From positions 62,001 to 126,000 of the forward strand of contig JAJVHY010000012.1 in assembly GCA_022072455.1 (NCBI GenBank): a DNA stretch of 64,000 bases. Reading direction: 5' to 3'. This document shows, piece by piece, positions 1 to 9,278 of the stretch (positions are counted from its first letter, which is position 1; the number at the start of each line of letters is the position of its first letter). A program made the position numbers and the translations under genes. The notes beneath the pieces are model-generated. The model did no database searches, was not told the DNA's origin, and saw nothing but the letters and a program-made list of their open reading frames with translations. This DNA is from Verrucomicrobiia bacterium. Lineage in GTDB: Bacteria; Verrucomicrobiota; Verrucomicrobiia; Palsa-1439.

Positions 1-1339
1 CGGAGGCGACGAGAAAGGGTTTCACGCCCATGTCAATAAGCCGCGTCACCGCCGACGGCGCGTCGTTCGTATGCAAGGTCGAGAACACCAAGTGGCCGGT
101 CAACGAGGCTTGGACGGCGATGTTGGCCGTTTCCAAATCGCGGATTTCACCGATCATGATGATGTTCGGGGCTTGCCGGAGAATCGAGCGCAAGGCGGCG
201 GCGAAAGTCAGATTGATGTCAGCGTTGGTCTGCACCTGATTAATGCCGGCGAGCTGGTATTCGACGGGGTCTTCGACGGTAATGATTTTCCGGTCGGGCT
301 TGTTGATCGTGTTTAAGCACGCATAAAGCGTTGTGGTTTTGCCCGAGCCGGTCGGCCCGGTCACCAGGAAGACGCCATCCGGCGAGCCGATGATTTTGTT
401 AATCATCTCCTGCTGGTCGGTGTAGAACCCAAGATCGCCCAACCCGAGGAGCAAGCTGCTCTTGTCGAGGATACGCATCACGATGCTTTCACCGTGATTC
501 GTCGGCAGCGCTGACACACGCAAATCGAGCGTCCGCCCCATGACTGGAATCTGGATGCGGCCATCCTGCGGCACCCGTTTCTCAGCAATGCTCATGTTTG
601 ACATGATCTTCAAACGGCTGATGATGGCCGGCTGCAAGCGCTTCGGCGGACTGTCCACTTCCTGCATCACACCGTCAATCCGATAGCGGACCCGGAGCCG
701 TTTCTCCAGCGGTTCGATGTGGATATCGCTGGCACGGTTCCGGTAAGCCTCCATGATGATCAACCCGACCAGTTTGATGATCGGGGCATCGGTTTCGGTC
801 TCGACCGTCTCTTCAATCTTCGATTCCACCGCCGGCTTGAATGCGGCGCCGAGATCCACTTCGCCTTCAGTGATCTCCTGCAACATGTTTTCGACCGAGT
901 CTTCGGTGGTGCCGTAATACCGGGCCAAGGAGGCTTCGATGTCGGGCTTCGTGGCCACGACCGGCTCGACGTTGGTCTTGAGGATGTACCGGAGACTGTC
1001 CACCGTATCCACGTCGAGTGGATCGCTGATGGCAACGGTCAAGGTGCTGTCGTGCTTGTAAACGGGAACGATTTTGTATCGGCGCGCCACGTGCCGCGGC
1101 ACCATGGCAAGAATTTCGTCCGGGACGCGGTAGTCCGCGAGTTGGATGAAATCCATCCCGTATTGGCTCGCGACCGCTTTGGACACGTCAACGTCGGTGA
1201 TTTTCCCACTCTTGAGAATCGCGTCCAACAAGCCCACCCCGCCGAGCTTCGTCAATTCCTTGGCCTTGAGGACATCCTCGTGAGTGATCAACCCGACATC
1301 GAGAAGTATTTCAACGATGTATTCGTCTTGCGCCGGCAT
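1..1339 (-). CDS. pilB: Type IV pilus assembly / type II secretion ATPase PilB/GspE (3' end outside window)
   Basis: Hexameric traffic ATPase that powers pilin or pseudopilin polymerisation at the inner membrane. Reading the minus strand from the ATG at 1339 (GGGAT just upstream) gives an N-terminal MshEN/T2SSE_N-type domain of about 150 residues, then the GspE core. The core has a Walker A (GPTGSGKTTTLY), an Asp box (EDPVEYQL), a Walker B/'APN' region (RQAPNIIMIGEIRD) and the His box (LTGHLVFSTLHTNDA). The C-terminus lies beyond position 1. The gene starts 49 nt after gatB and is probably co-transcribed with gatCAB. PilB and GspE cannot be separated without the rest of the pilus locus. Confidence 0.93.
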   Translation of the reverse strand, partial: MPAQDEYIVEILLDVGLITHEDVLKAKELTKLGGVGLLDAILKSGKITDVDVSKAVASQYGMDFIQLADYRVPDEILAMVPRHVARRYKIVPVYKHDSTLTVAISDPLDVDTVDSLRYILKTNVEPVVATKPDIEASLARYYGTTEDSVENMLQEITEGEVDLGAAFKPAVESKIEETVETETDAPIIKLVGLIIMEAYRNRASDIHIEPLEKRLRVRYRIDGVMQEVDSPPKRLQPAIISRLKIMSNMSIAEKRVPQDGRIQIPVMGRTLDLRVSALPTNHGESIVMRILDKSSLLLGLGDLGFYTDQQEMINKIIGSPDGVFLVTGPTGSGKTTTLYACLNTINKPDRKIITVEDPVEYQLAGINQVQTNADINLTFAAALRSILRQAPNIIMIGEIRDLETANIAVQASLTGHLVFSTLHTNDAPSAVTRLIDMGVKPFLVAS

Positions 1340-1387
1340 ATCCCTCTTGAGACTGCGAAAGCACTCTACTGTTTGCGCTCGGTACCG

Positions 1388-2758
1388 TCAAGAACCCTGC
1401 AATTTCTTGGCAAGCACACTACTCACCAATTGCGGGTTCGCCTTGCCCTTGCTTAACTTCATGACCTGCCCGACCAACGCGTTTAATGCCGCCTTGTTCC
1501 CCGCGCGGAAATCCGCGACCGATTTTGGATTCGCCGCAATCGCCTGCTCCGCGAACGCCTCAATCGCCCCGGTATCACTGACCTGCGCGAGCCCCTTCTC
1601 CTTGATAATCAACGCAGGCGGCTTACCGGCGGCGAGCATCTCGGCGAAAACATCCTTCCCCTGCTTGCCGCTGATTTGCCCGGCATCAATCGCCGCCACC
1701 AACTCCGTGATGTGTTCCGGCTGGATGGGCGTCGTCGTGATCTCCGAGACGGTCATGATCCAATTGGCTGCCGCCTTCGGATTCTTACCGGCGGCTTGCT
1801 CGAAGAAATTGGCTAATGCACCATTCGCCACCAAGACGCCGGCATCGTAATCCGGCAATCCATACTGCGCGACGAACCGATGCCGGCGTGCTTCCGGCAA
1901 CTCAGGCAGTTGCCGGCGTATCTCCGCCAGCATCGTGTCATCCACCACCACCGGCATCAAGTCCGGCTCGGGAAAATACCGGTAATCGTGCGCGTATTCC
2001 TTCGTCCGCATGAGAAACGTCTTACCGTCATCGTCGTCCCACCGCCGCGTCTCCTGCTGGAGTTTTTCGCCACGTTTCAGGGCGTTGATCTGCCGGGGAA
2101 TCTCGTACTCCAACGCGCGTTTCACACCGGAAATCGAGTTCATGTTCTTGATCTCGATCTTCTCGCCAAACGTCACCTGCCCGACCGGCCGCACCGACAC
2201 ATTGCAATCGCACCGTAACTGCCCCTTCTCCATGTCGCAATCGCTCACCCCGCCGGTCACCAGAATTTCCTTCAACGCGGTCAGATAATTGAAGGCGTCC
2301 TCGGGCGTCCGCATATCCGGTTCGCTGACGATCTCCATCAACGGCGTCCCGGCCCGGTTGAAGTCCACGCCGCTGTTGGTGGCAAAATGAAAACTCTTTG
2401 CGACATCCTCTTCGAGATGAATCCGCGTCACGCCCACCGCCCCGACCTTCCCGCCAAGACACAACGGCAAATCGTACTGCGAAATCTGGTAGTTCTTTGG
2501 CATGTCGGGATAGAAATAGTTCTTCCGATCCCACTTCGAGTGCCGCGTGATGTCGCAGCCGATCATCAACCCGGCCAGAATCGTCTTCCGAATCGCTTCT
2601 TCATTCATCACCGGCAGCACGCCGGGATAACCGAGACAGACCGGACAAACGCGCGTGTTCGGTTCCGCGCCGAAGTCGGTCGCGCAGCCGCAAAAGATTT
2701 TCGTCCGCGTCTTGAGTTGCACGTGGACTTCGAGACCAATGACCGCTTCGAAGTCCAT
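1388..2758 (-). CDS. gatB: Asp-tRNA(Asn)/Glu-tRNA(Gln) amidotransferase subunit B
   Basis: Subunit B of the GatCAB complex binds mischarged Glu-tRNA(Gln)/Asp-tRNA(Asn), activates it with ATP, and receives ammonia from GatA. The 456-residue protein opens with the signature VIGLEVHVQLKTRTKIFCGC and continues with CPVCLGYPGVLP (zinc-site cysteines) and the kinase-like core (YFYPDMPKNYQISQYD). The C-terminus is the YqeY-like tail domain (KSVADFRAGNKAALNALVGQ). It is slightly shorter than typical. Its start touches the gatA stop, so the order gatC-gatA-gatB is translationally coupled. Confidence 0.97.
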   Translation of the reverse strand: MDFEAVIGLEVHVQLKTRTKIFCGCATDFGAEPNTRVCPVCLGYPGVLPVMNEEAIRKTILAGLMIGCDITRHSKWDRKNYFYPDMPKNYQISQYDLPLCLGGKVGAVGVTRIHLEEDVAKSFHFATNSGVDFNRAGTPLMEIVSEPDMRTPEDAFNYLTALKEILVTGGVSDCDMEKGQLRCDCNVSVRPVGQVTFGEKIEIKNMNSISGVKRALEYEIPRQINALKRGEKLQQETRRWDDDDGKTFLMRTKEYAHDYRYFPEPDLMPVVVDDTMLAEIRRQLPELPEARRHRFVAQYGLPDYDAGVLVANGALANFFEQAAGKNPKAAANWIMTVSEITTTPIQPEHITELVAAIDAGQISGKQGKDVFAEMLAAGKPPALIIKEKGLAQVSDTGAIEAFAEQAIAANPKSVADFRAGNKAALNALVGQVMKLSKGKANPQLVSSVLAKKLQGS

Positions 2759-4191
2759 CAGAGCACCGGCCTTTGTTTGTGCCAGTCGGTGGATTGTTCG
2801 TAGGCCTGTGCCACGCGCAAGATTGTCTCCTCATCGAACGCCTTGCCGAGAATCTGCAAGCCGACCGGCAGTTTGCCGGCAAATCCGCACGGCACGCTGA
2901 TCCCACAATTACCGGCGAGGTTGCAACTGATCGTGAATATGTCGCACAGGTACATCTTCAACGGATCAGCGGACTTCTCGCCGATCTTGAAAGCCGGCTC
3001 GGCGGTGGTCGGTGTCACAATCGCATCGCACTTCTGGAACGCTTTCTCGAAATCTTGCCGGATCAACGTCCGCACCTTCTGCGCCCGCAGGTAATACGCA
3101 TCGTAGTAACCGGCGCTGAGCGCGTAGGTGCCGAGAATGATGCGCCGCTTCACCTCGGGCCCGAAGCCGGCCCCGCGAGTCTTGCCGTAGGTGTCAATCA
3201 CGTCTTCGCCGCGCACCCGCGCGCCATACCGGACGCCGTCGAACCGGGCCAGATTCGCGCTCGCCTCGGCGGTCGCAATCAAATAGTAAACCGCCACGGC
3301 GTACTCGGTGTGCGGCAACGAAATCTCCACGATCTCCGCGCCGAGACTTCCGAGTTGCCGGATCGCCGCCCGCACCGCCGCCTCGACTTCCCGGTCCATG
3401 CCGGGAATGAAATACTCTTTCGGCAATCCGAGCCGCAGTCCTTTGACTCCCCCGGCAATTGAGTATTGCGGCACCGGTCGCGGCACGCTCGTTGAATCCC
3501 GGTCGTCGTGCCCGGCAATCACTCGCAACATCGTCGCCGCATCGGCCACCGTTTTCGTGAACGGTCCGATCTGGTCGAGCGAAGACGCAAACGCCACCAA
3601 CCCATATCGGGACACGCGGCCATAGGTCGGTTTCAAGCCCACGCAGCCGGTCACCGCCGCCGGTTGCCGGATCGAACCGCCGGTATCGCTGCCGAGCGAC
3701 GCGATGGCTTCATCGCCGGCCACGCACGCCGCACTGCCGCCGCTCGAACCGCCGGGAATCCGTTCCAAATCCCACGGGTTGCGCGTGACGCCCCACGAAG
3801 AATTCTCCGTGGACGATCCCATCGCGAACTCGTCCATGTTGGTCCGGCCGAGAATGATGGCGCCTTCTTGTTTGAGGCGCGTGATGACTTGCGCGTCGTA
3901 AACGGACGTGTAGCCTTTCAGAATTTTCGAGGCGCACGTGCACGGCTGGCCGTCCACATTGAGCACGTCTTTGACGGCAATCGGAATGCCCGCCAACAAC
4001 TTGTCACTCTTCGCGTCCACTCGCTCGGCCTGTGCCAGGGCATCGTCGGGATTCAACCACAGATACGCGTTGAGTTTGCCGTCCACTGCTTGGATGCGAT
4101 TGAGCAGCGCCTGCGTGACTTCGCGGGCGGAAACTTCCCCCGTGCGGAGTTTCTCGCGAAGTTCGGCAATGGTAAGAGCAAACAGACTCAT
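2758..4191 (-). CDS. gatA: Asp-tRNA(Asn)/Glu-tRNA(Gln) amidotransferase subunit A (amidase)
   Basis: Glutaminase subunit that liberates ammonia for transamidation by GatB. The 477-residue protein has the amidase-signature Ser-cisSer-Lys triad: Lys in [12 protein letters not shown], and the serines in [12 protein letters not shown] and the glycine-serine-rich [10 protein letters not shown] stretch. The length is normal for GatA. It overlaps gatC by 4 nt (ATGA) and abuts gatB, forming one operon with the downstream pilus ATPase. Confidence 0.97.
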   Translation of the reverse strand: MSLFALTIAELREKLRTGEVSAREVTQALLNRIQAVDGKLNAYLWLNPDDALAQAERVDAKSDKLLAGIPIAVKDVLNVDGQPCTCASKILKGYTSVYDAQVITRLKQEGAIILGRTNMDEFAMGSSTENSSWGVTRNPWDLERIPGGSSGGSAACVAGDEAIASLGSDTGGSIRQPAAVTGCVGLKPTYGRVSRYGLVAFASSLDQIGPFTKTVADAATMLRVIAGHDDRDSTSVPRPVPQYSIAGGVKGLRLGLPKEYFIPGMDREVEAAVRAAIRQLGSLGAEIVEISLPHTEYAVAVYYLIATAEASANLARFDGVRYGARVRGEDVIDTYGKTRGAGFGPEVKRRIILGTYALSAGYYDAYYLRAQKVRTLIRQDFEKAFQKCDAIVTPTTAEPAFKIGEKSADPLKMYLCDIFTISCNLAGNCGISVPCGFAGKLPVGLQILGKAFDEETILRVAQAYEQSTDWHKQRPVL

Positions 4192-4469
4192 TCGACAATT
4201 TTCGGCACGATAAACAAATCGCGTGCGGATTCGGGAGCATTCTTGAGGATGCGTTCGGTGGCGATGGAGGGCCGGATTTCGTCTTTTCGCAACACATTCG
4301 TCAACGGAATCGCATGCGCCGTCGGCTCGACGCCGGTCACGTCCACACGGCTGAGTTGGTCCACATAAGCGAGCATGTCTTTGAGCTGGGCGGAGAACTT
4401 CACTTTCTCCGCGTCAGTCAATTCGATCCGCGCAAGGTGCGCCACGTGATTGATGTCCACATCCGGCAT
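4188..4469 (-). CDS. gatC: Asp-tRNA(Asn)/Glu-tRNA(Gln) amidotransferase subunit C
   Basis: Small subunit that wraps around and stabilises the GatA-GatB interface. The 93-residue sequence has the family pattern: [20 protein letters not shown] near the N-terminus, then [15 protein letters not shown] and a C-terminal APES segment. It is the first gene of the gatCAB-pilB operon. No clear promoter was recognised in the 370-bp region upstream. Confidence 0.95.
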   Translation of the reverse strand: MPDVDINHVAHLARIELTDAEKVKFSAQLKDMLAYVDQLSRVDVTGVEPTAHAIPLTNVLRKDEIRPSIATERILKNAPESARDLFIVPKIVE

Positions 4470-4839
4470 GGCGGCGCATCCTATCGGCGCCCCCGGCAGC
4501 GCTCAAGGAAAAAGCCGGCAACCAACGCTTCTGGTGCGCATCTTTCCATTGCCGCGGTGGAGTGTTCTCGTCCACGTCAATTTTTCCCGAAATCCTCACC
4601 GGCGCGGACTGTAGCCGAAGCTGACACTTCGACAAAAAAGTCCGGATGCAATTCTACCCGCAGCATTTCCGCCACCTCATCCATCGCGTTGAGCGTGCCG
4701 AACCCGCGGTTCTGTGAGCCGCCGATTCCTTGATGACAACCACAACTCGGCGCTACGCAGTAGCACCGCGACACCGGCTGTCATAACACTGGTCTATTGA
4801 GTTGACCCAACGCACTACTTCCCCATAGAAACCAAGCGC
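4470..4839. other. Intergenic region, no gene recognised
   Basis: A 370-bp stretch between divergent gatC and the hypothetical gene at 4840. The short open frames in it have no recognisable protein features. An imperfect palindrome (CGAAGctgacaCTTCG, about 4617-4632) may be a degenerate REP-like unit. Promoters for both flanking genes should lie here, but none stands out. Confidence 0.5.
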
Positions 4840-5622
4840 ATGGCACTCGTCGAGAGTTGGAAATTTCAAGCGGACGAAGTCACCGGCTACATTGCTGGCG
4901 GCGGCGAACATGGGATCCAGATCGTCGCCACAGCTGACGGGAAACCCGGCACACGCGGGATGGGGATGAACTTGGAGCACTACTACAGCCGGTCGTGCGA
5001 ACAAGGCCGTTTCGTCCCGCGGTATCAGGCGAAAGTCCACAGCGAACAGACCGGCGAACAGGTGGTTCGCGTGCGCATCGAGCCGCACAAGGACTGGCAA
5101 ATTGAAGCGACGGTGGATTTTGCAGTGTTGCCGGGAGCGCTCATCGAAGTGCGGTATGGCTTCCATTTTCTCGCGGCGTACCGGGGATTCGAGGCGTTCG
5201 TCAGCAACTATTTTCACGATCCGACCGAGCCGCACCTGCACTTGAACGGCCAGTGGGTGCGTCCGACTGTGGCCGATAACGAGCATCGGTTCTGGCTGCG
5301 TAGTCCGGCCGACGCGGAGAATACTCTCGCCGTCCGCCACGCCGAACTGACTCCGTCAGCGGAGATCATCCAGCCGATTGACCCGGTCTGTTTCGACCAC
5401 CCGGTCATGGTGACGCCCATTGCCGGCTCGACACAGAGCATCGTCAACATTGTGGAAGCCGAGCATTGCCCGAGTCTTTCCGTCAACCGCCGCTGGAACG
5501 CGCACGATTTCTCATTGCTCGGGCGGGACGTGGCGGCCGGCGAACGTGTCACTTGCCGGGCTTGGTTTGCCTGTACAACACTCGCGTCACTCGACGACGC
5601 ACTCCGCCTTCAACCCCGGTAA
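4840..5622 (+). CDS. Hypothetical protein (beta-rich, possible sugar-binding fold)
   Basis: A 260-residue protein with no signal peptide or membrane helix. It starts MALVESWKF. The regular alternation of short beta-strands and the long acidic and aromatic segments (HYYSRSCEQGRFVPRY, VRYGFHFLAAYRGFEAFVSNYF) resemble beta-sandwich proteins of the aldose-epimerase type, but I do not recognise a family motif. It converges with queD: the stop is at 5622 and the queD stop at 5610, so the 3' ends overlap by 13 nt. Function unknown. Confidence 0.7.
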   Translation: MALVESWKFQADEVTGYIAGGGEHGIQIVATADGKPGTRGMGMNLEHYYSRSCEQGRFVPRYQAKVHSEQTGEQVVRVRIEPHKDWQIEATVDFAVLPGALIEVRYGFHFLAAYRGFEAFVSNYFHDPTEPHLHLNGQWVRPTVADNEHRFWLRSPADAENTLAVRHAELTPSAEIIQPIDPVCFDHPVMVTPIAGSTQSIVNIVEAEHCPSLSVNRRWNAHDFSLLGRDVAAGERVTCRAWFACTTLASLDDALRLQPR

Positions 5623-6011
5623 GTCACAAACGAGGTCGGGGTTTCCCAGAGGCGCACTTCGATGACCGGCAGGCCTTTCGAGCGGGCGTGGTCGAAGATG
5701 AGTTTGGCGATGTTCTCCGCGGTCGGATTCTCGTCCAGCAAGACGTAGAGTTCACCGCTCTCTTGGAGCGCCGGGATGAGTGGGTCGGCTTTGTTGAGGA
5801 GCATCCGGTGATCGAGCGTCTCGTCAATCCAGCTCTTGAGGATGCGTTTGATGTCAGCGAAATCCACAACCATGCCGCGCGCGTCGAGCTTGGCTGACTC
5901 AATGTCAACTTCGACGCGGCCATTATGACCGTGCAGGTGGCGGCATTGGCCGTCGTAGTTGAGCAACCGGTGGCCGTAACAGAAATCGATGTGTTTGGTG
6001 ACTTTGAACAT
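5610..6011 (-). CDS. queD: 6-carboxytetrahydropterin synthase QueD / 6-pyruvoyl-tetrahydropterin synthase family
   Basis: Converts dihydroneopterin triphosphate to 6-carboxytetrahydropterin in queuosine (7-deazaguanine) synthesis, or acts as a PTPS homologue. From MFKVTKHIDFCYGHRL the protein has 133 residues. It shows the first zinc histidine (GHRL), the catalytic cysteine and HxH zinc ligands in CRHLHGHNG, and the conserved glutamate near the C-terminus (EVRLWETPTSF). A longer in-frame start at 6041 would overlap the SDR gene; the start at 6011, just after the SDR stop, is preferred. It is co-transcribed with the pterin-reductase-like SDR. Confidence 0.93.
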   Translation of the reverse strand: MFKVTKHIDFCYGHRLLNYDGQCRHLHGHNGRVEVDIESAKLDARGMVVDFADIKRILKSWIDETLDHRMLLNKADPLIPALQESGELYVLLDENPTAENIAKLIFDHARSKGLPVIEVRLWETPTSFVTYRG

Positions 6012-6012
6012 G

Positions 6013-6732
6013 TTACGCTCCGGCAATGAGCCGGCCACCATCCACCATCAAGGTGTGACCGGTGATGAAGTCACTGCCTTCGATGAGGAAGATGACACTG
6101 TTGACGATGTCTTGCGGTGAACCCAGCCGTTTGACGACGGTGGACTCGATCACTTGCCGGGTTTCTTTCTTCGTGAAGTCCGCCGGCAACAGCACCGGGC
6201 CAGGCGCGATGGCGTTGACCTGCACGCGCGGCGCAAGCTCTTTGGCCAATGCTTTCGTGAGACAGATGATCCCGGCTTTCGAGACGAGGTACGGCAGATA
6301 GTGCCGGTACGGTCGCACCGCCGCCCAATCGGCAAAGAATATCATCTTGCCGGTCTTCATCCTTTTGCCGACTTCGAGCGACCAGAGAAACGGGCCTTTC
6401 AGGTTCGCATCCAGATGAAAATCCCAATCGGCTTCGGTTAACTTCGCGAACGGCGTGCGCTCGTATACCGCCGCGCTCGCGACAAGCACATCAATCTGGC
6501 CGGCTGTTGCAACGGCGGCGCGGACTTGCCGGGCGTTGGTCTGGTCCGCGCGGACGGCGACCGCGTTCACGCCGAGCGCTTTGATTTCGGCGACGAGTTG
6601 CCGGGCGGGACGGGCGGAGGTGTGGTAGTGAACGACAATGTTCGCGCCGCGCCGGGCGAGGCCGAGGGCGATTTCCCGACCGACGCGTTTGCCGGCGCCA
6701 GTCACGAGCACAGTCTTTCCACGCAGTTGCAT
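6013..6732 (-). CDS. Short-chain dehydrogenase/reductase, pteridine-reductase-like
   Basis: NAD(P)H-dependent oxidoreductase with a Rossmann fold. It has the cofactor motif TGAGKRVG (the Arg after the glycine-rich loop is typical of pteridine reductases/FolM), the catalytic Tyr-Lys in YLVSKAG, and the C-terminal TGHTLMVDGG. It lies 1 nt upstream of queD. Pairing of a pterin synthase with a pteridine-reductase-like SDR suggests reduction of a pterin (dihydrofolate, dihydromonapterin or a queuosine intermediate). The substrate is inference. Confidence 0.88.
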   Translation of the reverse strand: MQLRGKTVLVTGAGKRVGREIALGLARRGANIVVHYHTSARPARQLVAEIKALGVNAVAVRADQTNARQVRAAVATAGQIDVLVASAAVYERTPFAKLTEADWDFHLDANLKGPFLWSLEVGKRMKTGKMIFFADWAAVRPYRHYLPYLVSKAGIICLTKALAKELAPRVQVNAIAPGPVLLPADFTKKETRQVIESTVVKRLGSPQDIVNSVIFLIEGSDFITGHTLMVDGGRLIAGA

Positions 6733-6813
6733 GAGGCGACCTTACCGGAAGCCGGCGCGGCGATGCAAGGGAAACGGATTGAACCCACTCGCGGCACCGG
6801 TTATAGTCGGGCC

Positions 6814-7164
6814 ATGAAATTCAAAGCCTTGGCGATCATCGGCCTGACGGCGTTGTTGGTTGGGCCGTTCGCTTACGCCGACAACGACCAACCCCCGCGA
6901 AATCACAATGCGTTGCGCAAATTGGGGCGGGGCTTTTCAAATCTGTTGTTTGGAATTGTGGAGGTGCCGAACCAATTCACAAAAACCACCGCCGAACATG
7001 GCGGCGCGGCGGGCGTCACGTATGGTGTTGGCAAAGGCATCGTCCGCTGGGTTTGCCGAGAATTCGTCGGCGTGTATGAGATCCTCACCTTCCCCATCCC
7101 GGCGCCGCGCGGATATAAGCCGGTGATGAACCCAGAGTTTCCCAACGAAGATTATGAGCCGTAG
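6814..7164 (+). CDS. Small secreted protein, TIGR04073-like (exosortase-associated)
   Basis: A 116-residue protein with a signal peptide (MKFKALAIIGLTALLVGPFAYA). The mature part matches the TIGR04073 pattern as I recall it: LRKLGRGFSNLLFGIVEVPN, a glycine-rich stretch (GAAGVTYGVGKG), and a VGVYEILTFPIPAP ending. This family is found mainly in Verrucomicrobia/Lentisphaerae-type genomes with exosortase systems; its role is unknown. An upstream in-frame extension to 6526 is rejected because it would run through the SDR gene. A -10-like TTATAGT lies just before the ATG. Confidence 0.82.
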   Translation: MKFKALAIIGLTALLVGPFAYADNDQPPRNHNALRKLGRGFSNLLFGIVEVPNQFTKTTAEHGGAAGVTYGVGKGIVRWVCREFVGVYEILTFPIPAPRGYKPVMNPEFPNEDYEP

Positions 7165-7903
7165 CCGGCTGGTTGCGGCCATCCTGTTCCTGCTCGCCGG
7201 TGCGAACTTGGTTTCTGCCCAGCTCGCGACCGGGGATGCGGCGCTGGCGGAATTCAACTTGGACGGCGCGATTCAGGCCTACCGGAAAGCGTTGAGCGAT
7301 CAGCCTTACGATTACGAAACGTCCTGGAAACTGGCGCGCGCCATTCTCGACAAGGCAACCCTGACCAAAGACCTGGTCGAGCAGAAAACGTTGATTGCGC
7401 AAGGCGAAGTCCATGCGCGTCGCGCCGTGCAATCCCGGCCCGACGATTCAAAGGGGCACCTCTACCTCGCCATCGCCGTCGGAAAACTGGCCTTGTTTGA
7501 AGGCGGCAAACGCAAGGTTGAACTTTCCAAGGAAATCAAAACCGAAGCCGAAAAAGCCATCGCGTTGAACCCCGGCGAAGATGCCGCCTACCACGTCCTC
7601 GGCATCTGGCACCGCGAGATGGCGACGTTGAATGTCGTCCTCCGCAAGTTTGCCGAGTTTCTCTACGGCGCATTCCCGCCGGCCTCGCTGGCCGAAGCGG
7701 AAGCCAATTTGCGCAAAGCTGGTGAACTCGCGCCGGGTGTCGTCGCGCATCCGGTCGAACTCGGCCTGACCTTGCGAGTTGCCGGCAAGCGCGCCGAGGC
7801 GAAGAACACTTTGGAGGCCGCGCTGCAGTTGCCCAAAACTTGGGTGACCGATGATCATTATCGGAAGCTGGCGACGGACACGCTCGCCCGCCTGAAAAAG
7901 TAA
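7154..7903 (+). CDS. Secreted TPR-repeat protein
   Basis: A 249-residue protein with a signal peptide (MSRSRLVAAILFLLAGANLVSA) followed by tetratricopeptide-like helices (ALAEFNLDGAIQAYRKAL, AEKAIALNPGEDAAYHVLGI). The composition resembles the RMDN-type TPR proteins common in Verrucomicrobia and Bacteroidetes. It overlaps the 3' end of the TIGR04073-like gene by 11 nt and precedes xseA by 3 nt, so it is probably in one operon. Likely a periplasmic scaffold protein; partner unknown. Confidence 0.85.
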   Translation: MSRSRLVAAILFLLAGANLVSAQLATGDAALAEFNLDGAIQAYRKALSDQPYDYETSWKLARAILDKATLTKDLVEQKTLIAQGEVHARRAVQSRPDDSKGHLYLAIAVGKLALFEGGKRKVELSKEIKTEAEKAIALNPGEDAAYHVLGIWHREMATLNVVLRKFAEFLYGAFPPASLAEAEANLRKAGELAPGVVAHPVELGLTLRVAGKRAEAKNTLEAALQLPKTWVTDDHYRKLATDTLARLKK

Positions 7904-7906
7904 GCC

Positions 7907-9238
7907 ATGCCGGCGGCCCCCAACCAAGTCCTGACTGTCTCCGAACTGACCCGGCGCATCAAAAGTCTTCTCGAAGGTCAGTTTCCGGCAGTCTGGATTG
8001 AAGGCGAAATCTCGAACTTCGCCACTGCACCCTCCGGTCACTGTTACTTCACTCTCAAAGACGCCAATGCGCAACTCTCGGCGGTGATGTTCCGCGGCGT
8101 CGCCGGCAAGTTGACCTTTAAGGTTGCCGACGGTCAACAAGTCGTCGCGCGCGGTGACATCAGTGTTTACGAGCGGCGCGGCAATTACCAAATCATCGTC
8201 ACGCAACTGCAGCCGAAGGGACTCGGTGCGCTCCAACTCGCCTTCGAGCAACTCAAACAGAAACTGGCTGCCGAAGGTTTATTCGATCCCGCCCGCAAGA
8301 AACCGCTCCCCGCGCTGCCGGCACGAATCGGGGTCGTCACATCGCCAAGCGGTGCCGCCATCCGCGATTTCCTCAAAATCCTCGGTCGCCGGTATCCGAA
8401 CCGGCAGGTCATCATCAACCCCGTCCGCGTCCAAGGCGACGGCGCCGCGGCGGAAATCGCCGCCGCGATTGACCAGTTCAATGCGCTCGACCTCGTAGAT
8501 GTCATCGTCGTCACGCGCGGCGGCGGATCGCTCGAAGACTTGTGGGCGTTCAACGAGGAAGTGGTGGCGTGCGCCATCGCCCGGTCGCAGATCCCGACCA
8601 TTTCGGCCGTCGGCCACGAAATTGATTTCACGATTGCTGATTTTGTCGCCGACCTCCGCGCGCCAACTCCAAGCGCGGCGGCGGAACTCGTTGTGCGCGC
8701 GAAAGACGAACTACTCACGGAAATCCGGCAACGGCAGCAGCGGCTCGATAAAGATTTGCGTTACCGGCTCAGTGAAGCGCGCCGGCGATTGGCCGATTGC
8801 GTGCTCCGGCAACCCGGCGAACTAGTCCGGCAATACCAACAACGCGTGGATGATCTCGCCCATCGTTTGACGAACGCCACCGGCCATATTCTCGCGACAC
8901 AGCGGAGCCGACTCACGACTGCCACTGGCAGTTTGAAGCTGCTCACACCGCAGGCATTCATCCGGCAACTTCGCCAACGGCTTGACGCCAACGATCGCCG
9001 GCTGACCATGGAACTGGCCCGCCACCGGCAAGCCATCCGGCATCGCCTGGGCGCATTGGCCGGCAAGGTGGAGTTGCTCAGCCCCAAGTCTACCCTCGCC
9101 CGCGGCTACAGCATCACGCGGTTGGCCGATGGCCGCGTGGTGAAGTCCGTCACTGCGGTCAGCGCCGGCACGGCGGTCACCACGGCGGTTGCCGATGGCG
9201 AGTTTGAGTCGGTCGTGAGCAAGAAGTCACCGAAATAG
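7907..9238 (+). CDS. xseA: Exodeoxyribonuclease VII large subunit
   Basis: Catalytic subunit of the single-strand-specific exonuclease VII. The 443-residue protein has the N-terminal OB fold (WIEGEISNFATAPSGHCYFTLKD), the catalytic core with GVVTSPSGAAIRDFLKILGRRYP, VTRGGGSLEDLWAFNEE and the conserved VGHEIDFTIADFVADLRAPTP-type region, then a long coiled coil and a C-terminal LARGYSITR segment. No xseB follows: the next gene is a helicase. Confidence 0.96.
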   Translation: MPAAPNQVLTVSELTRRIKSLLEGQFPAVWIEGEISNFATAPSGHCYFTLKDANAQLSAVMFRGVAGKLTFKVADGQQVVARGDISVYERRGNYQIIVTQLQPKGLGALQLAFEQLKQKLAAEGLFDPARKKPLPALPARIGVVTSPSGAAIRDFLKILGRRYPNRQVIINPVRVQGDGAAAEIAAAIDQFNALDLVDVIVVTRGGGSLEDLWAFNEEVVACAIARSQIPTISAVGHEIDFTIADFVADLRAPTPSAAAELVVRAKDELLTEIRQRQQRLDKDLRYRLSEARRRLADCVLRQPGELVRQYQQRVDDLAHRLTNATGHILATQRSRLTTATGSLKLLTPQAFIRQLRQRLDANDRRLTMELARHRQAIRHRLGALAGKVELLSPKSTLARGYSITRLADGRVVKSVTAVSAGTAVTTAVADGEFESVVSKKSPK

Positions 9239-9278
9239 CTCTCGTCAGCGCGGAACTTCGGATAGGGTTAAATTTCTT

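Noticed and set aside
719-1456. Plus-strand open frame over the pilB gene
   Set aside because: The minus-strand frame encodes a clear GspE/PilB protein; the plus frame is its shadow.
4753-5340. Minus-strand frame over the hypothetical gene at 4840
   Set aside because: The plus-strand frame is longer and its product looks like a folded protein; the minus frame is compositionally typical of a shadow.
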